From positions 62,822,001 to 62,886,000 of the forward strand of contig NC_134137.1 in the NCBI RefSeq assembly GCF_033958435.1: a stretch of 64,000 bases of DNA, given 5' to 3'. The position numbers and the translations under genes are program-made. Under the pieces are notes generated by a model. The model was not told the DNA's origin. It did not search any database and was given only the letters and a program-made list of their open reading frames with translations. This document shows positions 10,430-20,172 of this stretch, piece after piece. Source of the DNA: Carettochelys insculpta. Lineage: Eukaryota; Chordata; Testudines; Carettochelyidae. How positions within the stretch are numbered: position 1 is the stretch's first letter; every line of letters starts with the position of its first letter.

Positions 10430-11265
10430 TTGAAGAAACTGCCCAACTTTAAAAGCTTTAGTTCAAGCTCTTAACTCTTTGTGTTACAAAGTGTAGTTAT
10501 GTAAACATTTATGTTGTGGTGTATGTGTATGTGTCATGGAGTTTTGTTCACGTTAATTGTTTTGCTAACACGTGTTTGTGTCATGTCATGGAGTTTTGTT
10601 CAATGTTGTCTGTCTGTCTGTTTGTCCTGCTGGTGCATCCATAAGGAGGGGACGCCTTCCGATATGGACACCTTTCAATATAGGTATAAAAGATCTGAAT
10701 CCCTTTAGTAATACTTAAAATGGTAATATCCAATAACATGTCACTTTGGAAAATAAGTGTGTGATTTGAGGTTAAGAGTAAGTGAGTAAGTCCTTAACTC
10801 TAAGGGTCTGAAAAAAATTCAGAGTGAGTAACTTGCAGAGTTTAGAAAGAACTAAGCATATTTGTAAATGGAATATTCCAATATGTAACCTGCCACCCCA
10901 AAGGGGGTAGAAAAGTATTCTTTTGTCTTTCAGATACAGGAAAAGCTGGTAGTTACTAAAGAACAACCTAAACATCATGAATCTCCTTTTAAAATGAAAA
11001 ATGTGGTTTTGTATTTTATGTTTGTGCTTATCTTAACAGCCTGACTCATGTAAGCGAAGCAGGGGGATAATTACTGCTGTTCAAGCAAATTGGTTTGCTT
11101 CCAAATTCTCCTAAGTAGCCCAAACTACTGTCTGGCTTGCCCTGTCTGCCAAGCCCATGACGTGGGCAAACCTGTAAAGACAGTTCTGGCAACTAGATCT
11201 CTGCCTTTAGGACTGTTCCTGAAGTTACAAATGAGCTTCATTTAGCTACCCAAATGTAAATCTTT
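10430..11265 (+). other. Provirus interior without recognisable coding
   Basis: AT-rich sequence between the gag remnant and the pol remnant. The motif 'gtcatggagttttgttca' occurs twice about 49 bp apart (near 10,532 and 10,581). No capsid, protease or RT motif is visible, so these parts have been lost or are too decayed to see. Confidence 0.55.
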
Positions 11266-12320
11266 TAAAATGTGCTGGTTATTGTTTGTTTGTTCTCGGG
11301 ATGGGTAGAGGAATGTCCATGCCGGATAGCTAATACTGCACAGAACTCCACCTTAATTAAGGAATCCCTATGGAAGGTGGGAATGCCTAGTGAGTACCAC
11401 CATGCCACCGAGCAACCCCTAAGTATAGGACATGCGTCAGCCCAGCAAAAGAATAACACCCCGGCTGCACAGCTAAATAACCTGGCAGATGCAGCAGCCC
11501 AGATCTCTGCCACCCAAGTAGATTGGGAACATTTGTATCTATGGCTGCATGAGACTCTGGGGCACAAAGGAAGTGAGAAGTTAATGCGGCAAGCACATAT
11601 CAGGGGGTGGCCTATCACCCACTAACAGGCCAGAGACCTGTTGCAAGCCTGTACTATCTGTGCTAAAACCTGAAAACACATAGCTAAAAAACAGCAATTT
11701 GCCAGACTAAAAGATGGGAAAACACTATGGGCAACCTGGCAGGTTAATTACATTGGCCCACTTCCTACTACCAGGCAAAGGTGTAAGTACCTCTTGACTA
11801 AAATGAAAGTTGTTTCAAAAATTGGTTTTGCATACCCTGCCCCATTGGCAACAGGACTGTTCACAATTATGGGACTAAACCGCTTAACAGCAATTGTCCC
11901 AGCACCTTAAAAAATCCAGTCTAACAACAGCTCACACTTTAAAAACAAAGTAGTACAAAAGTGGGCTACTAAGCATGGAATTGAGTGGACTTACCACCGC
12001 CCATACTGACCCCCGTCCAACGGCATAGTCGAGCGCTGGAATGGGCTGTTAAAAAGCCACTTGAAGCCCACGGCTGACACTTGGGAAAACAGGATGAATA
12101 AGGTGGTGCAGCAACTAAACAATAAGCAAACCCCTATGGGCAGTCCAATCAGCAGAGGATTCTTCCCTACAGGGAAAAATTCCTCAAACTCGGTTGCGCC
12201 ACTCAAGGACTCCAAATCTAATCCTGAAGATACTGTTGTAATTAAACACCCTAGCCTGAAAACACAGACTCATGTACTGCGCTCATACAAAGGTGGGGGT
12301 GTAGACTGCTTTAAACTCTA
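11265..12320 (+). pseudogene. Retroviral pol remnant: RNase H tail and integrase
   Basis: Plus-strand frames give the end of RNase H ('NNLADAAAQ'), the His-His-Cys-Cys zinc region of integrase ('WLHETLGHKG', 'CTICAK') and the catalytic core. Two core positions normally held by Asp read Asn ('WQVNYIGPLP', 'QSNNSSHF'); the last acidic site is kept ('SNGIVERWNGLLK'). Several in-frame stops are present (for example near 11,622, 11,670, 11,908 and 12,008). The 'GIVERWNGLLK' form recalls class III (ERV-L/spuma-like) integrases, an inference only. Confidence 0.8.
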
Positions 12321-12589
12321 AAAGAAAACCAATAACCATTACCGAGGCTTGGATCACATCCAAGACCGGCCGACCTTGTGTTTTCTCTCCAAAAAAGAAG
12401 AAACCACCTAAAATGCACACCTCCCTGGGAGGAAGCAAGGCAATGGCCACCTGTAACATCAGTACACACCAAAGAACTTTAATGTATATAATATATGCAT
12501 GCTGCTAGATGCCATATTAATACTAATAAACTCTTAGTAATTGCTATAGGCCTAGTTGTGTTGTAGCTACCTTCAACCCAAATGACAGC

Positions 12590-12826
12590 ATGGCACCTCA
12601 ACTCCTCGTCATCTTCCTGACAACCTCGCTGACCTCTGCTACGCCTAAGCATCCCCTCAGGAATGCCATCCAGTCCATCGTCTCCACCGCTGGTGCCACG
12701 GATTGCTGGATGTGTACCCTGCTGAACTCCTCTACCACAGTGGGAATTAAGTTTGTCCCTCTAAACCTAAATGATTGGTGGGAAGTTCTGGTTCTGGTTT
12801 TGTTATTGTACCCCATAATGGGATGA
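12590..12826 (+). pseudogene. Retroviral env N-terminal remnant
   Basis: 78 residues beginning with a hydrophobic signal-like stretch (MAPQLLVIFLTTSL) followed by a 'DCWMC' motif of the type seen in surface subunits of gamma-type envelopes. The frame ends at 12,826. The central env region is not recognisable before the membrane anchor at 13,289, so the gene is broken. Confidence 0.6.
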
Positions 12827-12880
12827 GGCTTGCTGGGATTTAAGTCCCTAACAACCTTGTCGTTCTGGGTGCTGGGAGGG

Positions 12881-13150
12881 TGGAACTGAATGTCTTGCTT
12901 GTAATTCCTTGGAGTGGAAGCCATCGCGTGCGAGGAAGCTCCAAGGTTAAGCTGGGCCCTTCTGTCCCGTCCTCCTAGCCAAGCTGGTGTGGGTAAAGGT
13001 AACCAGTTAAAACTTTCGTGGAACTAAGTGTCTTGCTTGTAATTCCTCGGAGTGGAAGCCATCGTGTGCGAGGAAGCTCCAAGGTTAAGCTGGGCCCTTT
13101 TGTCCTGTCCTCCCACCCACGCTGGTGTGGGTAGAGGTAACTGGTTTAAA
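12881..13150 (+). repeat. 138-bp tandem duplication within env region
   Basis: Two adjacent units start at 12,881 and 13,019 and share 'tgtcttgcttgtaattcc', 'agtggaagccatcg' and 'cgaggaagctccaaggttaagc' with few differences. They lie between the two env remnants and carry no open frame. Confidence 0.85.
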
Positions 13151-13288
13151 CTTTCTGAATTATACCATAATTCTCATCTGCCTTCCTGTCTAATTGTTCT
13201 CTGTCTGAGTGTCAGCAAGTGATGGGTGGGTCTCAAAGTATGTAGTCCTGGCCCAACAAGGAAGCGTTTGTCCTGTAATTAACCAATC

Positions 13289-13633
13289 TTGCTGCTTTTA
13301 GGTAAACACTCAGAACAGATTAAACTGAATGTATCTGCCATCAAAGATGCAGTTAAAATCTTACATGCTGTAACTAAAAATAAAAAAATCTCATGGTTAA
13401 AATGGTTAGCTCAACAATTAAAATTTTCTCTTACTCCATTCCTGCATTCTATTGTAACCACTATTTTGGTTGTTCTTATCATAGTAGTTGTGTTTTGTAT
13501 AACACTGTGCATCGTCAGAAGACTAATTGACGTGGCTATCTCCTCCACGCAAATCCAATACATGGAGCTAACAAGTAATCCTAGCCAGTTCCGCAATAGC
13601 CCACCTACTGATTGGATCATTGGGCACTTTTAG
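13289..13633 (+). pseudogene. Retroviral env membrane anchor and tail
   Basis: 114 residues with one long hydrophobic span (about residues 50-78, rich in I, L, V) followed by a basic residue pair and a short tail. This is the expected layout of the end of a transmembrane envelope subunit, and it ends about 80 bp before the 3' LTR. The ectodomain, including fusion peptide and Cys loop, is missing. Confidence 0.65.
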
Positions 13634-13705
13634 ACTTCCCCCAAGAAGGGCAAAAGGTGCTGGCATCACCGCCACCTTGCGTTCTGGAATGTAGTGTGGT
13701 GCATC

Positions 13706-13716
13706 AGGGGGTGAAA
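13706..13716 (+). promoter_or_regulatory. Possible polypurine tract
   Basis: 'aggggg' followed by 'tgaaa' immediately precedes the 3' LTR. It is short and interrupted by one pyrimidine, so it is only a candidate plus-strand primer site. Confidence 0.45.
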
Positions 13717-14865
13717 TGTAGCCAGACAGAGTCTCCCCCTTACAAGCCAGCTTGCTCTTTGCCCCCCCCCACTGAGGAGCACACAGGGCACGGAAATGGC
13801 TGCTAACAGCACAGTCTTTGATGCCCTCATTGAGGCCCAAATATGCTGGCTTATCGTGACCCTGAGAAGCAAAAAGTACAGCTAAAAGGCTAACAGGCCA
13901 GACTGTCAACATAAAAAAGGGGGGTGAACCCTCAAGAAATCACCCCAGCTGGCATTGATCAATATGATGCACACACAATCACCCAAAAGGGGATGTGCCC
14001 CGCCCGCACAAAAGAATGTCCTGTACTCCTAAATTGTTTATCTCTTGTCTTACAAGTGCAAACTAAGTAGAAATGCCCTTGTAACAAACTGAAGTCACAA
14101 AAACAAACCAGTATAATCTGGCACCATAAATAAAAAAAAAAATACATAACCCAAAAGGGGGTATAAAAAATGGGTCCAGCAAAACTCTAACTTTAAGTGC
14201 ATTCAACCAACTACCTGCTGGTCGGGTCAGGTAATTGCCTCCCGAGGTCCACTACTGGGGACGCCCAACCTCGTATTCGTCTTTCCGCGGAATTGAGTGA
14301 CCGATCCAGCTTGGCTACGCTGGTATCGAGAGACGCAGAGAGGGTAAAATACACCCATGCTAGGTCTCTGACTTTTTTTTGTGCACAGCTAAAAAATTAA
14401 AGCTCTGTAACTAAATGTCATTGTGCCAAGATATCATTGTGTTAAATGATAACAGATATCTTTGTATTGAATTGTAACGTAACTTGTCAACACCTGTACT
14501 TTGCTAGCATATAAAAAGTAAACAATAGCCTTTTGTAACCGCACGCTTATAACTGTAGCTTAAATAAACTTGTAACTAGTTAAGCTCTGAGCCTAAATAT
14601 TTTGTTAACCCTTTTGTCACTGCAACACAGCCGGCACAACAAAAAAACTTTAACCATTTGGTTACAACAGCCTGGCCGTAGGTAAAAGTGCTAGGAGCTG
14701 CCTGCTCTAACAGTAAAAAACTGGGTTGCTTAGGACCCAGGGGAGTCCGTCAGCCTGTCTTGGCTGCTTGCAGCGACGAGCTCTCTGCTCTTGTAGTTTT
14801 AAACTTGAATAATAACAAGGGCATAGTTGGTACCTCACCGCACATTACCTGGCCGCCGGCTAACA
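13717..14865 (+). repeat. 3' LTR of the provirus
   Basis: 1,149 bp, exactly the length of the 5' LTR. Ten of eleven differences have A here where the 5' LTR has G, each followed by A. The eleventh is C in the 5' LTR and T here, at a CpG. It is followed by target duplication gtccg at 14,866-14,870. Confidence 0.95.
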
Positions 14866-15349
14866 GTCCGCCATGACGGCCATCAGCTGAGGGGTTGAGA
14901 GACGCTCTCTCTCCAGCCCCTGCGGGGCTCTATGGTCACCGTGTGCAGCAGCCTTAGCCCAGGGCTTCTGGCTGCTGCTGCTGCAGCTGGGGATCCATGC
15001 TGCATGCACAGGGTCTGCAACCAGTTGTCGGCTCTGTGTATCTTGTGTTGTTTAGTGCAACTGTGTCTGGGAGGGGCCCTTTAAGGGAGCGGCTTGCTGT
15101 TGAGTCCGCCCTGTGACCCTGTCTGCAGCTGTGCCTGGCACCCTTATTTCGATGTGTGCTACTTTGGCGTGTAGACGTTCCGTCGCAGCGCCTATTTCGA
15201 TGTGGTGCTGCGCAACGTCGAAGTTGAACGTCGACGTTGCCAGCCCTGGAGGACGTGTAGACGTTATTCATCAAAATAGCCTATTTCGATGTCGCCACAT
15301 CGAAACAGTCTACTTCGATGTAGGCTTCACATGTAGACGTAGCTCATGA

Positions 15350-16154
15350 CAAACAAACAAAACAAAAAATCAAAACAAGCACTACACACCAATGGAAAAG
15401 AAAATATGCTGTAGGTTCACAAATGTGGTTTATTAACATGAAAAGTCTTCAGTATGTGTCAGAAAAAAATGCTGATATAGTATTGTGTGTAAAAGGAAAA
15501 CAGCACAAAACTGGTAAAAACACAAGTTGCTAGAATTCCCAGCCTATTTTAGGTCAGAACAAATATTGGCTTGAACTGTGAACAGTATATTTTTCCTTTA
15601 TAGAGCTTAGTGATCCTAATTCTCAGTTATAGCCAAACACAATGGTGTCGTAACAAATAGGTGACCACTGCCCTTTACTGGATGGGATCAGACATTTTTG
15701 CCTTTATGTCACAGCCTTATGCTGCTAATATCTAATGGAGAGTCCTTTAACACTTAATCAGTAGGGCCTTTTGATTTTGATTGTATTTTTGAGCAGGGGG
15801 ATCTGTGTTCTGTACCAGCTGTCAGGACCCGAAGCACAGTAACAACCAGGGGAGCTCTTCAAAAACAGGTGGCTACTTATAACAGGATGTATTTGCTGAT
15901 CTAAACAAGGTTCATTCACTACCATCTCCTGTATCACAGAGCCCTGTAAATACGCATGGCGAGTTATTCTCTAACAGGGTGTAAGTCTTGGGCTTCTAGA
16001 TGCTTAAATTTAACGGTCTGATCTTAAAGCCCAAGCTCAGGACTAATATCACCGAAGAGGTCAGGAGTTGTCTGATTGAGATCTCTCCCAAGCTGCTCAA
16101 GTTGAATTCAATAGTAAAACTTCCATTGCTTTTGACAGATGTAGGTCGGGGCAT
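15350..16154. other. No gene seen
   Basis: AT-rich sequence between the split MITE and the 4-kb TIR element. No coding region or recognised repeat. Confidence 0.5.
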
Positions 16155-16572
16155 TTAGGCTGCATCTATACTATGAGATAAATTTGAATTTATTGATATC
16201 AATTTTCTAATTTTGGAATTTATAAGCTTGATTTTGACCATCCTCACTTCACACCTTGCTTCCCACAAGGTCGAGTCATTGCTGCCACACACATATTGGC
16301 TGACATCAACTGTTGCAGTAGTGCATTGTGGAAGCTATCCCAGAGTTCCCTCATCCCTGTAGCATTCTGGGTATGCTCGCTGGTCTTGACGTCATCTTGC
16401 CTCATTGCATTTTCATCATTCCCCTCCTGATCCCTGAAAATATGTTGATCCCTGGAAATAATGCAGAAGACACGCAAAATTAGAGGAAGGAATTTTTGGT
16501 TTCCCCACACGTTACATTGCCAACACGGGTGCAGCAACTGTATTCTCAACTGGCCGTACAGTGCACTTCTCA

Positions 16573-17370
16573 TCATTGCTTGTTGTTATTCCACACTGTC
16601 TTGCTGAGTCTGGACAGAGTTGTGGCCGCTTTTCCGATCCTCCTATTTAGCTCAGTGTCCAACGACAGGGTGTCAGTGATGGTGGACCCAAGGTAAACGA
16701 ACTCGTGGATGACCTCTAACGTATAGTTGTCAATGCTGATTGATGGGGATTCAGCAACATCCTGACCGAGTACATTTGTCTTCTTTAGGCTGATGGTAAA
16801 CCCAAAGTCCTTGCACACTTTGGAGAACTGATCCAGCAGTTTTTGAAGCTGGTCTTCTGTGTGAGACACTACAGCAGCATTGTCTGCGAACAGCATGTCT
16901 CTGATGAGGACTTCCCGCACCCTAGACTTAGCTTTCAGCCTTGCAAGATTAAACAGTTTCCCATCAGATCTTGTGTGCAGCAAGATGCCCTCTGTTGAAG
17001 ATCCAAAGGCATGCTTCAGGAGGAGTGCGAAGAAGATCCCGAACAATGTCAGAGCAAGCACGCATCCTTGTTTGACGCCGCTCCTGATTCTGAAAGCATC
17101 CGATAATGCGCCGTCATATTGGATGGTTCCTCTCATGTCTTCGCGGAATGACTGGATCATCTTGAGTAACCATGGAGGACAGCCTCTCTTGTGGAGCAGT
17201 TTGAACAGACCGTCCCTGCTGACCAAGTCAAAGGCCTTGGTCAGGTCGATGAAGGCTATGTAGAGTGGCTTCCTCTGCTCTCTGCACTTCTCCTGCAGCT
17301 GCCTTAGAGAGAAGACCATGTCAACGGTAGACCTCTCTGCGCGGAATCCGCACTGTGATTCAGGGTACAC
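16573..17370 (-). pseudogene. LINE reverse transcriptase, inverted block
   Basis: 265 residues with non-LTR RT motifs in order: 'SQCGFRAERSTVD', 'AFIDLTKAFD' (first catalytic Asp), 'SGVKQGC', then 'LFADNAAV' in place of the usual Asp-Asp pair, 'GFTISLKKTNVL', and 'FVYLGSTI'. The second Asp of the catalytic pair is Asn, so activity is doubtful. The 5' end of the ORF (endonuclease) is absent. Confidence 0.9.
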
Positions 17371-18089
17371 CCTCTCAGCAATCTTCTGGAGTCTGCCAAG
17401 GATGACGCGAGTGAACAGTTTACCAGTGACGCTTAAGGTCTACAGAGCCTGCATCCTCAGCACCCTCCTTTATGGCAGCGAGACTTGGATCCTGTATGCC
17501 CGCCAGGAAAAGAGGCTGAACATCTTCCACTTGCGCTGCCTCAGGCGCATCCTTGGAATATCATGGAAGGACAGAGTGACCAACACCGCCGTCTTCGAGC
17601 AAGCTGGAGTCCCAACCATGCACACCCTCCTCAGGCAGCGTCGGGTCTGCTGGCTTGGCCACGTCCACAGGATGAATGATGGAAGGATTCCAAAAGACAT
17701 CCTGTATGGTGAGCTAGCCTCTGGCAAAAGGCCTCCCGACCGCCCCTAGTTGCGCTACAAAGATGTCTGCAAGAGGAACCTCAGAGCGGTAGACATCAAG
17801 CTGGACAACTGGGAAGAACTAGCAGACGACTGCAGCAGATGGAGGCAGGGGTTACACAAGGGCCTTCAGAAGGGCGAGATGAGGATCAGACAGCTAGCAG
17901 AGGAGAAGCGAGTGCACAGAAAGCACACTAAGGACTAGCCAGACACCCACCACATCTGCAAGAGATGCAGCAAAGACTGTCACTCTCATGTGGGTCTTCA
18001 TAGTCACAGTAGACTCTGTAAATGAAGTCCTCAATTGAAACTATAAAGGGTGCGATCCATAGTCTATGCAGACTGAAGGATGCCTACTA
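16581..18089 (+). mobile_element. LINE with 5' inversion (twin priming)
   Basis: The RT part is on the minus strand (16,573-17,425) and the following C-terminal part on the plus strand (17,425-18,089). The inverted block ends in 'LSKTVWNNNKQ' at its outer edge and the direct block starts with 'LKVYRACILSTLLYG', consecutive in this LINE family. The pair ctcatcattgct at 16,569-16,580 and 18,090-18,101 is a perfect 12-bp target duplication. This is the standard product of twin priming. Clade not assigned. Confidence 0.9.
17425..18030 (+). pseudogene. LINE C-terminal domain, direct block
   Basis: The frame 17,318-17,749 enters the LINE at about 17,425 and gives 'TLLYGSETW', 'LRCLRRILGISWKDRV', 'CWLGHVHRM' and 'ILYGELASGKR'. 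It stops at 17,747-17,749 (tag) and continues in the same frame from 17,750 ('RYKDVCKRNL') to 17,938. A Cys/His cluster ('HICKRCSKDCHSHVGLHSH') follows the next stop. So two stops break an otherwise continuous C-terminus with a terminal zinc-finger-like end. Confidence 0.85.
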
Positions 18090-18149
18090 CTCATCATTGC
18101 TGAAATGTGATCCCTGAAAATGCAGGGGAAGAATGTAGAAAATAATTTT

Positions 18150-18715
18150 TGGTTTCCCCATCATCACCATCATCATCATCAATAACCGTGGGCTCAGCTC
18201 CCGTTGGTGTCTGATGCCTCTCTCACTATTTCCTTCCATCTTTCCCTGTCTAGTGCAGAGTGGCTTAGTTTCTGTAGACTAGCTCCGCACCAATCTACTA
18301 TATCATCTATCCATTCTCTGTGGGGTCTGCCTCTCCTATTCGAACCATCCATTATGCCAAATACCAGGGTCTTGATTTTTCGTTCATTGTTCATTCTGCA
18401 AACGTGCCCAAATAGTTGTAGCTTCCGTTTTATGACCTTCTGCAGCAGGTTCTCTTTTGGCAGTGTCTTTCTATATAATTCCTCATTGGTGACCTTCTGC
18501 ATCCATCCTATTCTCAGAATCTTTCTATAACAACTCCTTTCGAATGCCAATATTCTTCTTTTGGAATCTTTCATTATCACCCATGTCTGACATCCATACA
18601 ACATGCTGCTGAATACACATGTTTTCAAGATGCTCTGCTTCATTCTTAAGCTAATTGCTTTGCTTTCCGAGATCTTATCCATCACCTTCAAACTCGCTCT
18701 TGCTTTCACTATACA
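18150..18715 (-). mobile_element. RTE-like LINE 3' fragment with trinucleotide tail
   Basis: The minus-strand frame 18,709-18,194 (171 residues) carries 'SMLYGCQTW', 'FERSCYRKILRIGWMQKVTNEELY', 'LFGHVCRM' and 'GRPHREWIDDI', typical of the C-terminus of RTE/BovB-type LINEs. Its 3' end is a (GAT)n-like tail, seen as atcatcaccatcatcatcatc at 18,160-18,181. RTE elements characteristically end in short microsatellites. The 5' part is truncated. Confidence 0.85.
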
Positions 18716-19001
18716 ATACTGTTAGTGGAAAGGGTTTTTGGCTTTCCAGTGCACTATAAGGTTTCCGTGCAACAACTGTTTTCTCAACTTGTCATCCATC
18801 CCACCTCCCATCGTTGCAGAAATGAGATCCCTGCAAATCATGCCGGGGCCTGGAATGTTAGATTGAGAAGAATGTAGGAAGAAAGAATTTTTGGTTTCCT
18901 CCTACACTATATTGACAATGTAGGTGGAGTGACTGTATTCTCAACTAGCTGTCCATGCCGCCTCCCATCATTGCAGAAAAAGAATTGTTGGTTTCCCACC
19001 A

Positions 19002-19430
19002 GCAGCAGCAAGCCCAGGTATGGGCCAAGGGGACGGGGTGTCACTGAAAGACCAGTTGAAGTATTCTGCCCCCATCGGCAGCAAACCCTTTAGCTGCTGG
19101 GGGGAGATTTTCCTCAGCGGCAGCAGCAAGCCCAACTATGGGCCAAGGGGGTGGGTGGGGCACGGATGGGGCCCGGATGACCAGTTGTAGTATTCTTGCC
19201 TGTCGGCAACGAGACCCTTAGCTGCCAGGGGAGACTTTTCCCCCGTGGCAGCAGCAAGCCCAGGTATGGGCCAGGGGAAGGGGTGTTGCTGGATAACCAG
19301 TTGAGCTGTTCCTTCCCCATGGCAGCAAAGCACCCCATATCTTAACCACCAGGGAAGACTTCACCACAGTGGCAGGAAAGCCTCCAGTATCTTAACTGCT
19401 GGTGGAGACTTCCCCATGGCAGCAGCAAAG
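19002..19430. repeat. 121-bp tandem repeat, about 3.5 units
   Basis: Units begin 'gcagcagcaagcccaggtatgggcca' at about 19,002, 19,123 and 19,244. A partial, more diverged tail runs to about 19,430 ('ggcagcagcaaagccc'). The frames across it differ by unit and have no domain. Confidence 0.85.
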
Positions 19431-20172
19431 CCCTTTCTTTCCTGTGTGACTGGCAGCATTGCCAGCACCGAACGGCGGGCACATCCTTTTATTGGGTTGG
19501 GTTGGGAGCTACCCACGTGATGTGCCTGAGCACAGGAAAGACCCAGACTGTGTGGCACCTGTGGGAGAGGGAAGGGGATTCACACACAAATGAAAACCGC
19601 TGAGAAGAAATTTCTCAGCGTGTTAAGCGACCACATCCCCCTGCACAGCCTCATTGACACGGTACGGCACGTCAGGGGCAGGTGCCAGGCAGCACAGAAA
19701 AAAATACCAAGTGTACAGACAGTTGTGAACTCCCTGCAGGGGCTATTTGAATGGGTAGAGGTACTCATCCCACTAACAGCATAGAAAGAACGAAGCCATT
19801 TCTCAGGTTGTCATAAACTAACATGAGCCCACAGCTAAGGGCTCACTGCTCCTGCTTGGAAATTCAGGCTCTTCCTGTTACTGGAGAGCAGTGGCCAGAG
19901 TGGAGCACTGAGAGGGGCATTGTGGGTTACATACGGGACACCTCTGGAGGCTAATAAATTTGCTTTTAACACGTGGCGCTTCCACACTGGCCTTTAATCG
20001 AACTTCTGAATTTGAGTTTGGCGCTGTACCCATCAGGTAACTGCCATTTTGTAATCTCGGGATTAGAGCACCCAAAACCGAGCTTCTGGTCTTTACAGTG
20101 AAGACGGTCACGTGGTAAAATTGAGCTAACTGAATTAAATTCGAATTTATCTCGTAGTGTAGTGCAGCCTTA

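Larger units (their letters stand above)
8979..14865 (+). mobile_element. Endogenous retrovirus, internally deleted provirus
   Basis: A 5,887-bp provirus with two 1,149-bp LTRs (TG...CA), 5-bp target duplications gtccg, a primer-binding site for tRNA-Ser, and 3.6 kb of interior. The interior keeps a short gag start, an RNase H tail plus integrase, and two env pieces. Most of gag, protease and the reverse transcriptase core are absent, and the remaining frames carry stops and frame changes, so it is defective. The two LTRs differ at only 11 sites. Confidence 0.95.
8740..15345. mobile_element. Harbinger-type MITE split by the retrovirus
   Basis: Left part 8,740-8,978 and right part 14,866-15,345 match in order the unbroken copy at 57,991-58,681. 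Shared blocks are 'acttcgaaatagcg', 'cgctaaccccatgag', then 'ggccatcagctgaggggttgagaga' after the break. The ends resemble the 'ggccgtgtctacac' / 'gtgtagacgtagcc' terminal repeats used throughout this window. The retrovirus inserted at gtccg inside it. Confidence 0.85.
16470..19000. repeat. Diverged tandem array ('aatttttggtttcc' units)
   Basis: Units carrying 'gaatttttggtttcc', '...tgtattctcaact..' and 'catcattgca/tgaaatg(a)gatccctg' recur at about 16,490, 18,130, 18,890 and 18,970, and less clearly at 18,730. Two LINEs (16,581-18,089 and about 18,150-18,715) interrupt the array, so the original tract was about 0.5 kb. Confidence 0.7.
16158..20169. mobile_element. 4-kb TIR DNA transposon, host of nested insertions
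   Basis: The ends form an imperfect inverted repeat of about 35 bp: 'ggctgcatctatactatgag' on the left against 'ggctgcactacactacgaga' reading in from the right. They are flanked by TTA at 16,155-16,157 and 20,170-20,172. A TTA duplication is typical of PIF/Harbinger elements. No transposase is recognisable inside; the interior holds tandem repeats, a 64-codon frame at 19,590-19,784 of unknown meaning, and two later LINE insertions. Confidence 0.7.

Noticed and set aside
19590..19784. 64-codon frame inside the 4-kb TIR element as a transposase exon
   Set aside because: No DDE or HTH motif is visible and there is no second exon to join; left as unknown.
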